Source: Haemonchus contortus
Taxonomy: Eukaryota; Nematoda; Chromadorea; Rhabditida; Trichostrongylidae
Length of the DNA: 64,000 nt
Direction: 5' to 3'
NCBI GenBank assembly: GCA_000469685.2
Contig: LS997563.1
Coordinates: 45,000,651 to 45,064,650, forward strand
Part shown: one piece after another, positions 25,001 to 35,278 of the stretch
How the letters are laid out: every line of letters starts with the position of its first letter
Position numbering within the stretch: the stretch's first letter is position 1
Position numbers and translations under genes: made by a program
The notes under the pieces: generated by a model
What the model saw: the letters and a program-made list of their open reading frames with translations, nothing else
Database searches by the model: none
What the model was told of the DNA's origin: nothing

Positions 25001-25910
25001 CCTACGGGTGGTGATCAACCGCATCTGTAGAATGCGCTCCCAAATTCAACTTTCATTGAGAATTGTAGCGGCGTTTTGAATGAATACGTGCCCCCCCCCC
25101 CTTCCCCTGAGGAACGGAAAACCTGGTTGGCCTGGACGGATATGGAGCCGGGATTCGAACACGTGACCATGCCTTAATGATAAAACGCTACTTGCCACTA
25201 CATCGCCTCCTCATGGTGAGTATTTTCAAAAATTTGAAGACTTCATAGACATTGGAGATCAATTCCTTCATTCAAGCAACGTAAGCAACTTCACAGAGTT
25301 AAGCAGCATCGAGTTCTTCGTTTTTCAACTCATGCCGAGAGAAGCGTACAGGCCAACAGAGTAGCAATCTGCTAATAGGGAATGGTAAAGAGGATATTCT
25401 AATCGAGTTATGAATCAATTAGATGTTTAGTTCATGTCACACCTTTTTAGTAAACTGTGCTAAAATTGTTGATGATTGATTCACTTCCAACTGTGCTGAT
25501 TTACCTCGATGGCCAATCCTTGAAAAATGACGAGCTGGAGCGATGACGTGACAACGATACACGAAAAGGCTAACAATGGTGGCTCCAAAAAGTGCACCTA
25601 TATAAATAACCAAGAGGACACCCATATGGGTAGTAATAGGTATCCATGGAATAGTCCACGAAGTGGGGTAACCCATTGGTATAGGGAAGAATATTATTGG
25701 CAGTGTGAGTACTAGGTACACGGAATCGAATACGGTAGATATTATCTGATAGATCAGCAAATACCATTTATAGGCAGCCATTTGTTTAGGCGATTTTGTG
25801 AGAATACAGTAAAAGCTGAGTAAATTCAGAGGAACGGCCACAACAGATAATGAGTACATAAATACCAAGTAGAACCCAGTGCTGAGGTCAAAATCTTCGC
25901 ATTCAATCAT
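19043..25910 (-). CDS. SRH-type serpentine chemoreceptor, copy B
   Basis: Six minus-strand exons at 25910-25505, 24955-24846, 23503-23279, 21918-21837, 19301-19191 and 19128-19043 join in frame, and the first five match copy A exon-for-exon in length (406, 110, 225, 82 and 111 nt). The ATG at 25910 opens MIECEDFDLSTGFYLVFMYS. Class-H-like features are kept: TKSPKQMAAYKWYLL after TM1, FFPIPMGYP, LPDQAEARMW, KTKQMQKRFLRSLFIQ and the terminal APYRKF of TM7. The last exon ends six codons earlier than in copy A because of a TAG at 19043. Reading through the final 62-nt intron instead would end the protein at 19129. No disabling change was seen, so both copies look functional. Assignment to SRH rather than a sister class of the Str superfamily is probable, not certain. 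Confidence 0.85.
22912..23156 (+). mobile_element. tRNA-derived SINE (copy 5)
   Basis: Starts GCGGAGGTGGTGTATTGGC, with a B box GGTTCAAATTCC slightly decayed relative to copy 3. It lies in intron 3 of receptor copy B, at the position equivalent to copy 3 in block 1. Confidence 0.8.
23654..24027. mobile_element. TTRA-flanked MITE family, copy 5
   Basis: Inverted termini AGGCACAGTTCACGATA and GGTGAACTGTGCCT are flanked by TTGA (23650-23653) and TTAG (24028-24031). Interior 'cgcgcacactcaaagtgg' and 'gacggtcatctcgtaca' match copies 3 and 9. It lies in intron 2 of receptor copy B. Confidence 0.75.
24091..24612. mobile_element. TTAA-flanked MITE family, copy 6
   Basis: The best-preserved member. 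AGGCACCGTTTACGATAA and CGTGAACAGTGCCT are inverted, with an exact TTAA on each side (24087-24090 and 24613-24616). No transposase is encoded. It lies in intron 2 of receptor copy B. Confidence 0.8.
25012..25212 (-). mobile_element. tRNA-derived SINE (copy 6), internally deleted
   Basis: Minus orientation. The B-box complement GGGATTCGAAC is near 25152 and the A-box complement CCACTACATCGCC is at the right end. The middle of the body is replaced by a C run at 25091-25100. It lies in intron 1 of receptor copy B, equivalent to copy 4. Confidence 0.75.
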
Positions 25911-26328
25911 TGAAGTGAGTTGAGGAAGCGTTCAGGTTGTAGGCAGTGCATATCTTATTAAAGCAGTGCTTATCTGATTGGTTCACCTATGCTCTCCTTG
26001 ATGCACCTGCTACTCCGAGTATGCATACGTTGTCATTACGTGAGCGGGAGTATTGGAACAGAGATCTTCTGACTTTCATCGGTAATTAAGCAAACATGGA
26101 GAGGAGAACGGGAAGTGGATGAACGCACAATGACCGTTGACCTTTTTTCACTTTGGAAAAGCAGCACTCCTCATTAACTCCTGTCAGCGAAGTTTGTGAC
26201 GGAAAACCCCTCCACCACTCATGCACTTCAGGATATGGTACATATGTAGGTGCTTCACGTGAGGCCTGCTAGGAAGTTATGCGTCACAGCGAGCATCACT
26301 TTTGTACAGTAGAATAAATGGCGGCTGA

Positions 26329-26590
26329 TTGGCTACTTTCACAGTCCGCCGGCCGGCGCGCCGGCGTGCCGGCGTGCGTGCCGGCGGAGGCAGTGCTAGG
26401 GGGAGGAGGGAGGCAGACAGTGTAAGACAAACAGTCCACGCCCCTTCGAAGGTTGTTTGTTTTCAACCCCTCGAAGGGGCGTGGACTGCTTGCCTATCTG
26501 TCTGCCTCCCTCCTCCCCGCTAGCACTGCCTCCGCCGGCACGCACGCCGGCACGCCGGCCGGCCGGCCGGCGGACTATGAAAGCAGCCAT
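26329..26590. mobile_element. GC-rich foldback element (long perfect-arm hairpin)
   Basis: Two arms of about 120 bp are inverted complements with only a few mismatches, around a short spacer 'gttgtttgttttcaac' near 26457. The arms carry repeated CCGG/GCCGGCGTGCC stretches and a purine-rich GGGGAGGAGGGAGG tract. Termini read TGGCTACTTTCACAGTCCGCC and its near complement. The equivalent place in block 1 (about 17780) lacks it, so it is a post-duplication insertion. No clear target duplication was found. Confidence 0.8.
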
Positions 26591-26632
26591 TGAGTCTCTG
26601 GGGTGAAGTTGTTTGCAACTTAATCTAGTTGG

Positions 26633-27062
26633 AATGCTACCGTTCACGATAACTTTGGGTTATCTAGTTACAAACGAGTAATGGAAGTGATAGTCTAGAA
26701 TAGTGCAAATAAGGCGAAGTAAACGCAAAAATCGGCATATTCAGATAGACATGAGGCTTCGAAAAAGAAGTTAAATCTGGGGCGGACAAGAATGACGACG
26801 GGAGCTGCATGGATGGAGTCTTTGGACGAGCTGTTCAAATATACGTGCCACTGCATGCAGCTGTCTGCAGTAAGCTTGTCTATATACAAGGTGTGGGTCC
26901 TGATGCGAATGGTGCAACCTCTACAGCTTTATGGCCGTATTACGCCTTATCCTCATTTTTATTCAACCCAACGCCTTCCTTTAGGCTATATTTGGGATGT
27001 CACTGTTTTATGAGAACGACACGGTTGAGTTATGTCTTCGATGATGAAAATTCGTGAACTAC
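26633..27062. mobile_element. TTRA-flanked MITE family, copy 7
   Basis: Left end GAATGCTACCGTTCACGATAAC, and interior matching copy 4 almost throughout ('aagaagttaaatctgggg', 'gtctttggacgagctg'). It ends near 'aattcgtgaactacagcg'. It is the block 2 counterpart of copy 4. Confidence 0.6.
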
Positions 27063-27064
27063 AG

Positions 27065-28489
27065 CGACAATAAGAACGTTGAACAGCGCTGACCCCATGT
27101 TCATTTCGCCTGCGCAGAGCAGTTCTTTGAGATGCACTTTCGAGTTAAGTGGTGGTGGAATTATGAAAAAAAGTCCGCATGAACGTAACGTTTTCTCCGA
27201 CCGTCGCTACTCTTCTGTCGTTGTGACTGTTTTCTTCCGCCTGGCTAGGTGACACGTCGTATATCACGCGTTTGTTACATGACTGCTTTATCTCCTACCT
27301 CAGAAGTGCGCGGGCTACAGGGCTTACTCGTCCTGTGTTGCCCTAGCATATCTCTCATATACTCGAGTCTTTAATAGCGGAACGGTTGTAGCACAGAACC
27401 CAATCAGTACTCTTTTGCACCACTGAGTGCTTTCAGGGTTGAACGACGTGTTCTTTTTTTAAAAAACTGAGCGATCGGCCGGAAGACAGCGTTGTTGGCC
27501 ACGCGTTGACTATGCTGGACACCGATCGATAGCGCTCACGCGGCTTTCCACGTATTCTGCCCTACGTTGTCAATGCATGGTCAGCAACGCTGTCGGTCGC
27601 TCGCCATTGGTTGGAACTACGCGCATCGTTTGATTCTGACAGCATCCACTGAGCTTCATTCGAAGTATGGAAGCTAAATTCGTTTGTTCGATTGGGGGCT
27701 TTATGTACGTGGCCCTGCAGTCCACAACCGCTTTGGAAAGTCGATCTCTAGTTTCATCTTTGCTTGGTACCACCATGTCGGCACCCATGACCATGCAATG
27801 TTCGTTAGATGATGACATTCACAGTAATCATCACAAGCTCTAATACATGAACTCCCATGTCAAAATAAAAAATATTGCCCAACCCAGCACCTTCCAACCT
27901 CCCAAGAACTCAGAGCAAGTGAGCAGCCCGAGACAGTGAACTGATAGCGATGACTATTAAAGCTTATTTGATGAATCTATTTCTCTTCGTGGGTTTTTTG
28001 TTCTGCAATTGCGTTTCTTGTGACCTCGCGAGAGCTCAAGGCGGCACCGCTCGTCTCCGATAGTGCAGAAGATCGTGTATCCGTTCCGGCCTGAATTCTT
28101 GCTGTTAGGCGAGTGGAATAAATGCTATGTAGTAATGACGTCGTGGAATGTAAGGCCTATGAGTATCCTGCGACCACAACATTTTATTTTACGGCGACTG
28201 TTTGTGCAACATGCAAACATGGGCAGAGGGAATTTTCGTTCGTTTCTTAGCCGTGAATCATTGACGTAGTACCTTTCTGTTTGCTTCTATCATGATGCAA
28301 AGCGCAATTTCCCTATTGAGTCGCAAAGTCTGCTATCTGAATTGTTTCAAAGACTTATCATTTCCTCTCGCGTCTACTTCGAAAAATCCCAATGTTTTAA
28401 CAGATGGCACTTTTATCGGAAGTTTCCAGAAAATTTGTCGTGTATATATGGTTTGCTCGAACGTGTTAGCTACGGATACATTCATCTGA
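27065..28489. other. Intergenic, no supported gene
   Basis: Unique-looking sequence between the duplication and spe-39. An 82-codon minus frame near 27570-27818 has no recognisable domain. No splice-consistent exon chain was found. Confidence 0.45.
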
Positions 28490-31400
28490 ATGGCACATAT
28501 CAAAAAGAAATTCACATTTGATGATCCGGAAGATAGCTACTGGAATGAAAGTGGATCTAATTCATCATCGCTATTTGATGATCTTCCATCAAAACAGGTG
28601 AGCTTTCAGATTTATTCAATCTCATGTTTCATTTCAGATGTCGCTCTTGATTTCATAATTCTCTTTTCTCATATTTATCTTTTTGCAAGAGTCGATTTAC
28701 CCATTTGCAGTGGGCCGCTCGTGCAGCAGTGGACAACCTGTTTGAACAACGTGAAATCCTCTCTGCAAGAGTACCGCAGCAGTTATCTACTGTACCCAAA
28801 CCAATAACTAATTCTGTAGGGTTAGTTAACTTGCATTTATTATTCTGTTATCGATTATTTTTTGGTTCTTTCTACTCTATTTGTCGTTGCTTTTTAAACG
28901 TTGTTTTATCATAATTCCATCGCATGCTTTCTTCGTCTTCACTAATCCTTGGTATTTTCAGGGATAATAATGTTCAGTCGACAGAAGCAGTTGATGAATT
29001 TATCATTCATAAGAAGTCAGACTTCAAAGTTGAAGTTCGTATTTTCGTTACACTTTTTACTTAGGGTATTTTCACTTATTTGTGAGGCTGATCACAGGGA
29101 CTTCCTTACCACACTTAACATTTGCTAAGAACCATTCCATAAAATTGTGATAGCTATGATCCTGATTGAGGTGAAATAACCGAAAGTGGCGAGAATCACT
29201 TTGCAATTGTTGCTATCCTGTGGTTCCTACGGGTTAGCTTTCGATAAGCTGTTTAGGTTCATGCCACGCTTCTCTTCTAATATGCTTTGCACGCTATTTT
29301 TTCAAAACTACTCCTCGAATTGAATGTGTTCTGTAGCAAGTTTGTCGCTGAAGAGATTGTTCTAGGTAGAAACATCACCACTGCATGCTGGAGGTCCATC
29401 AGCCGCTTCTGTTATATCAGAATGTAGTGTGAGCAGTTTGCCGAGTGATGCGCATCGTCTCGATCTCGACTACTCCCGTCTCAAAGCAGAACATCGTAAG
29501 CTGCAACGCCATCTAGAGGTTACTCTTTTGTTACCTCGTTATAGCGAATATCCAATCTTTTCAACTTGTTCCGCACAACGTTTTCACGTGCCTGTCAAAA
29601 ACATATGACGGCTGCGTCCAGAATTTGTGCAAAATCAAGAAAATCACATTCAAGGGCCGTGTCACAGAAATGTTCAGTGCCTGCGGTAGTTTTCAGTGAT
29701 ACATAAATTTCAACAATGGTATCGAATATGCTAGAAGAACGGTGGTTATTTGTAAGCTGATTCTAAATCCCATTCTCTTGTACCAGGCAGTTCGTCATGA
29801 TCGCTACCGTGCGCCAGACGTGAAAGAGGCTGTTCGTCGTTTGCTCAAGGGTGACCCAGTATCTTTAGAATGGTATCGATCGAAAGAAGAAAAAGTTCAG
29901 TTGCTGGAAGCCGCTATAGATATCGTTGACGGAAACGTCATATTAGCTGTAAGTTTCTGAACTGGTTGATTTCACTTTCTTCAGTTGGAACATTACTTTC
30001 AGGTTGTATTATTTTTGAAAAGTACGTTGATGGATTCACTGTTTCGAGATTTATTGTTGAGAAAACCGCAAGCCGCAGACGAGTACATAGCTTACCTAAA
30101 AACTACCAGAGATTATGACGAGTTAACGACCACATTGTTGTAAGTCATTTCAAAATACCGAGGTCTTCAGTCTGTCCTGACATCGATTTTCTTGCGTTTA
30201 GCGCCCTTGGGAGGAACGCCGATGCAGCTATGGTTGAGTTCTCTGCAGCAATTCGAAATCAGGTTTCCGAACAAAAGGTTGGTTTTGTAGAAGTTGTCAT
30301 GAAGCTCTTTAGAGGAATTAAATTTAAAGGCTTCAGGTGCAAGCCCTGAAGAAGTGCGTACGAAGTGGCTTCAGTGATCCTTTGTTGGCAGCGGATGCAA
30401 ACGTTGTTAGTGATTATATCAGCCTGTTAGAGCGACAGATGCCAATTAATGTGAGTTTTACATTCGTCCCAACTGTGCTGGCTTTGTCTTTTTTTACGAA
30501 ACCATTCACGTGGTTTGACCGTCGTGCGAATTATTGTCATTAAGAGTGCCGACGATCAAAGCAAAAGTACCATCTTTACGACTTTTCCGAAGAATGCATC
30601 TCTTGTTGGAAAGTCGGTCATTGCTACGTACTACTACTGTTGTTTATACCACTACGATGACCCAATGGTTTGTGTTTAGAACTTTCATTGGTGGTTTTCA
30701 TCAGTTTACATATTTCTATTTTTTAATATTTATATTTTGCGAAAATTATTTTCTCGCTAACATTAGCTCAAGAAAGTGACATATTTCGTTGCGCATCCTA
30801 CTCTCTTTTTTCTCGGGGCACATGTTCTTAGGGGCTTGTCTGTTTAATAGCAAACTCATGAAATTGTTTTTAACAGAGAATTTTTGAGATTTTTTTCTAC
30901 GAAAAACGATCAGAGATGAACTTATAGTTATCTTTGTATTTTTGCAGTATTCTCTCTCAAGCCCATCTTGTATTCAAACTATGTTTCGATTGACAGACAA
31001 GGAATCGGTTTGGATCAATGTGAGCGCGTTGGCAAAACAGAGCAGGTTTGTTTAGCTAAGCAGTCGCTTGTATCACACCTCCATGCCTTATCTTTACTGT
31101 TCAGATGGCCTGACATTGAACGAGTTCTCCAACCGAAGTCTCTTCTCGGTGCTATACAAAGTAGAGGTGAATCCCATTTCATGGTTAAGGTTTTTCATCG
31201 TTACACTATATCTTCGATGGAAGTACTTCTTTTACTTTTACGTTTCTCCAAATGAATCAGAAGGCTGCAGGCCATCTCTCTTCCTATTAGTCATATCTTT
31301 TTTCCCAATTCCTTTTCTCCTTGCTCTGAATTTCCTCATGGCGAAAGTTTTGTATTCTTTTGGTCCGAATTGATCCTGCTTACCGTTGTCAAAGTTCTGC

Positions 31401-32004
31401 ATTCATGCGTGCTCGAAATTTCAGCAACATTGAATTCGCCGAAGCTGTTTTGCCCGTTTAGTTGGCAGAATCTGTTTCACATTTTGTACTTCAACTCGAC
31501 AGCACCACCAAAAGATGTGAGTCTTATTTTGACTGTGCAGCTCTTCGATTCCTATAGCTCTTGAATCATATTGTTTCCAGTTATCGTGTCGAATACTGCG
31601 TGCTGTGAGCGATTCTGATCAACGGCTGAAACTCGCTGAGAAGTACGATGTGTGTGAGGTTGGTTAAATTACCATGCGCTATCGATTGAATTCCTACCTC
31701 TCGTGACTTTTTAGCCTACAAACATGAAAGCGATCATGGATATAATCATACAGAACTTTACGTTCACTACTATGGTTGAATTTTTTACGTCTCTTTTACT
31801 TTAGATTGTCATCGAGTGTCTGGTAGCGCAAAGGGATCGTGCGAGATTGTCAGCATATGCTAGTAAACTCACGCCTCATACTCCTGATGCGTACAAGGCA
31901 CTAGCTGCTTTGAATAGTACGGTAAGTTAATAGTTTTTTTTTTGCGGAGCTCATTTCCTATTCATTTACAGCTAATATTTTAGGGTACCAAATGGAAAAA
32001 CTAG
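28490..32004 (+). CDS. spe-39: SPE-39 / VIPAS39 (VPS16B) orthologue
   Basis: Fifteen exons join in frame to 507 aa: 28490-28597, 28711-28820, 28962-29034, 29366-29518, 29787-29948, 30003-30139, 30202-30277, 30337-30450, 30545-30667, 30948-31045, 31105-31166, 31425-31516, 31581-31658, 31805-31921 and 31984-32004. The N-terminus has the FTFDD and YWN signatures. The core has KVQLLEAAIDIVDGNVILAV followed by LFLK, then LLERQ, TIFTTFPKNASLV and YHYDDPMYSLSSP, and the chain ends KWKN; all match the animal VIPAS39 family in order. In animals this protein pairs with VPS33B-type partners and HOPS/CORVET components in late endosome and lysosome-related organelle traffic. In C. elegans it is needed for sperm membranous organelles. 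Acceptor 30545 (AAG rather than CAG) is the least typical junction. Length agrees with the family (about 490-520 aa). Confidence 0.95.
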
Positions 32005-34218
32005 GAGATCTACACTGAGTTATTTGTTATTCGTTGGATAGGTGCATTAGCTTTTTGCTGAACCCCTTCTTCTTGGTTCTTCGACTTCACTATCACTTCA
32101 TGACCGCATCGATCTTTCCAAATGTAATCACAACAGTCACTTTGCACTATTGTTCTTGACAATTTTTTTGTTAATCATGTCTCTTTCCTTGCTTTCTGTC
32201 AGTAGTTGCGCATAATCAATGTTTAACAGTGGCTGCAATAAGCAGTGTAGTATGCTTATTGAAATCAATCACTCTTTTTGGCCATGTCATTCGTAAGCAG
32301 TGATTGCGAACGTTTCTTCAGGAATTTCTAAGGTACACCTATTTTTCTCTACTAGAGGGAGCTGGCCAGCCAAGTTCTGGGTATTTAGGTCATATTATTT
32401 CGCCATAATAGCATAATATTCGCATAGTGCTCTTTTGTACATAATACTTATGTATAATATTTCTTACGTCTCTTAACTTTTGCTTAGGAGCTGTGATATG
32501 CCTTGAGTAATACGTCATAATTCGCAGTTAGTCAGATCTCTTTCTAGTCGTACGGAATGCACTAAGAGTTCAAAACACAGTTGTCCCCTTTCATGACCAG
32601 TCGCTATGTTCCGATCAATGTATAGCCGATGAACTCACACACGATTTGTGATGTACACTTATGAATTAATTGATATTAAAGTTCTATTTATTTCGAGCTT
32701 AATGGCGTTGAACCTTGGTTCTGAATAGCATTTGTTCAATCCATGTATACCTGAATCTCTCTTGCTATTTCATGCAGTTTTTGCAGTAATTTAATCAAAA
32801 CTGCCTGACAGCTGGCAGTGACAGTGGTTAAATGCCACTGATTAAATTTCGTTAAAAAAAGTCATTCAGATCCCAAGAAGTAATCATTCACGATGATGTC
32901 ATCTTTGAGTTTTTTTTTGTGAGATCGTTCGATAATTGATAGTCTCATAACTGAATCTCCTACCTTAAAGCATGCCTTGGAGTTTAGCACAAATCGCAGA
33001 GTATGACTTCTTCAAAGCATATGCGAGGCTGTTGAAAGAATCGTTTTGAATTGTTTTGCTCACGCGGTATCGGGTTAATGATCATTTTCGTTTTGGACGT
33101 AAGCTTCGTGTTTTTCCGTCGATTGGCCTCTTCTTAAACATCCAGTTTTCTTGGTTTTAAGAGATCCAACTTTAACTATAGTAATTTTACATTGAAATGG
33201 GGCCTGTCGGAAAGGTGCTTGAGAGGCAACTTCTTCATAGAAAACTGCCGTTGTAACTGTTCTCATCCAGATTTTTCGATTATAGACAAATTCAGATTTC
33301 GTCAAATTGATGTCGTGCATTCGATCCTTTCCGCCACATCGGTCTCTTTGCCTATTATCGTTCATCCTTTGTGCTCTTTTCGACTATTTTCACCCACATT
33401 CATTTTCTTTCAGATAATCAAGCATTGATTCCCCGATCGAGAACAGTATCTAACAATGCTCTATCTCTTTTCGTTCTGTTACCTCCATTATGGCGATCTT
33501 TTCTTGCTGTTCAATCTCCGTAACCAAAAAAGTTACCCTAAAATCCCATAGATAAGAGCGGTTTAACTTACCGGTGAAAAATGAATTGGAATGAAATTGA
33601 AATTGAATGCAGTCACCCCTCTAACTTGATGGATGGATAAATAAAAATCGGAGAAGAAGTTTAGAGAAGCGGTCGAGTGCCCTTCAATCGTCCGACTTGG
33701 GTTCACTTTTGCATCTCTTCGATAGAGTCCGTATCCAAAGAAGGCTGCTAGATGAAAATAGATGGGAGTTGTGCAATACGACTCATCAGCTCCATTGATA
33801 GCAATGGATCGGTTCATGGCGTTGGATGTGATTGAGGTTCTCGAAAAGTTGAATTCTAATTCAACATCTGAAAATGCCGCCGAACATCAGGCACGAAAAA
33901 TCAAGAGGAGCTCGTGATTTTACAGCGCTTTATCGTGAAATACAATAGTGCAGGACCGTCACAGGCAATGTGTTTCATTTCATGACGCAGACGTACTTCG
34001 GCACATCCCAGCCCGGTCATTTTAAAAAAAATTTTAAAAAAGCGTTTTTAAAAAAAGCGTTCGATAAACCTACGGGGTAGACAGGTCGACATAACCTAGA
34101 TGGCTCCGATGGCAGCCATTCACCTTGATTCCTTCATCGCACTATTCTATATTCAGTAAGGTCTTCATCAGGCCAGTAACAACAGAAAGGATAGGTTTTC
34201 TTTGATGGACATCGGAGT
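32005..34218. other. Intergenic, no supported gene
   Basis: AT-rich sequence after spe-39. Open frames are short and unrecognised on both strands. A plus-strand ATG near 33816 opens 33 codons (MALDVIEVLEKLNSNST...) that could be a leader exon, but no partner exon was found. Confidence 0.4.
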
Positions 34219-34623
34219 TTAAATGACATCACACGACCACTTCTTTATTATTCGCATGGGGGGAGAGGGAGAGGGGTTCTGTAGATGATGAGGAAAACTA
34301 GTGTTATCCCCCAAAATGGTGAACGCTTTGGCACGATAGCGACTTCCAAAGTAGTCATGTTCTGAATAAGTCGACGTCATTTGACCAACAAGAGCAAATC
34401 GAAAAGGAGTTTTGTATTCATTGCTTTTCGCTATGGGTTGTGGCGGCACGGATGTAAACATCTGTTGCAAAACTTCTCCAAAAGCCAGCTTGTACAACCG
34501 ACTGGTTGTTTTCCAGGGACCTTGCCATCCGTTGCCGGATGACAGAAATAAACAGTTTGTAGACGGCGTATAGTATGTGCAAAAGTTCTGACGTAAATGA
34601 TTACGGTAGAGGGTCAAATTCAT
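34219..34623 (-). CDS. Hypothetical 134-aa protein
   Basis: An ATG-started minus frame with an in-frame TAA two codons upstream of the start, ending in TAA at 34219. Composition is protein-like (SSGNGWQGPWKTTSRLYKLAF, then PFRFALVGQMTSTYSEHDYF) with a Pro/Ser-rich C-terminal stretch. No signal peptide, membrane helix or known domain was recognised. No poly(A) signal was identified. It would be transcribed divergently from PTPMT1. It may be one exon of a larger gene or a chance frame. Confidence 0.35.
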   Translation of the reverse strand: MNLTLYRNHLRQNFCTYYTPSTNCLFLSSGNGWQGPWKTTSRLYKLAFGEVLQQMFTSVPPQPIAKSNEYKTPFRFALVGQMTSTYSEHDYFGSRYRAKAFTILGDNTSFPHHLQNPSPSPPMRIIKKWSCDVI

Positions 34624-34630
34624 TGTTTAT

Positions 34631-34852
34631 TATGCCGTATATTTGAAAGTGCAGTCCCATCTATCGATTGATCTATCACAGAATTGGGAAATGTACACGA
34701 CACATACTGAAGAAGTACTGCCACGTGCTGTACATTGTTCAGCCATGAAGCGTGAGCTTACACTGGTCGACGAGGACCCAAGCTCAACCTTTTGCCTATT
34801 CGAGATCACTCCTGAAATGCTTGCTTTCAAATCGAATCGGTGCTTTCCGCTT
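34631..34852 (+). other. Possible coding exon, DSCC1-like N-terminus
   Basis: An open plus-strand stretch with the pattern E-x-LP-x-AVHC followed by FCLFEITPEML recalls the N-terminal part of the Ctf18-RFC subunit DSCC1 (AVHC, then FCL-E-P). Downstream exons of such a gene were not found before PTPMT1, so it is either an isolated fragment or a coincidence. An antisense frame also exists. Confidence 0.18.
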
Positions 34853-35267
34853 GGTTGTGTTAGCGCAGCTATTCCTTTATGAATATTTTCGATAAAGCTT
34901 TATTCCTTCGCTGCAGAATTCGCTGGGCAGTTCAGTTCCAGTCCCGAAATCAATGTGGGCTGGGCTCAAATAGTGAGGAAAGTACTGGTCTTCCATATAA
35001 GCGCGACTTAGCTTGCCGAACAGAAGCTAACTAAGCTGTATGGGATTGAAATTGTTATATATTTACTTCACTGTAGTAATCTTGGTTCAAAAACTTGTCG
35101 AACTATTCGGTTTCCTGTCTAACAGCCACATATGTGCAAGATGTTTCTTGATTTGACCGTAGAATTTATACAGTCGATTAGTGCATTATTTTCTTAAACC
35201 TTCTACCCACTTCTGCACCTAATGCTGTATTTTAAGAGTTCAAAATTTCGTAGCAATCGTTGGTTTT

Positions 35268-35276
35268 CTGTTTCAG
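35268..35276 (+). promoter_or_regulatory. Probable trans-splice acceptor of PTPMT1
   Basis: TTTCTGTTTCAG ends two bases before the ATG at 35279. A consensus acceptor so close to a start codon with no upstream coding exon is the usual sign of spliced-leader addition in nematodes. Confidence 0.6.
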
Positions 35277-35278
35277 GA

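Larger units (their letters stand above)
18244..27064. repeat. Tandem segmental duplication, block 2
   Basis: Direct repeat of block 1 (about 8.8 kb), in the same orientation and with the same gene order. Block-specific differences include the foldback element at 26329-26590 and the MITE at 24091-24612, which has no clean counterpart in block 1. Exon 1 of the receptor differs from block 1 at roughly a dozen residues in 135, while flanking intron sequence has diverged much more. Confidence 0.88.

Noticed and set aside
28402..28465. Alternative spe-39 start at an ATG right after TTTTAACAG (28402)
   Set aside because: That frame stops after 21 codons at TAG, before the conserved FTFDD and YWN region, which begins with the ATG at 28490.
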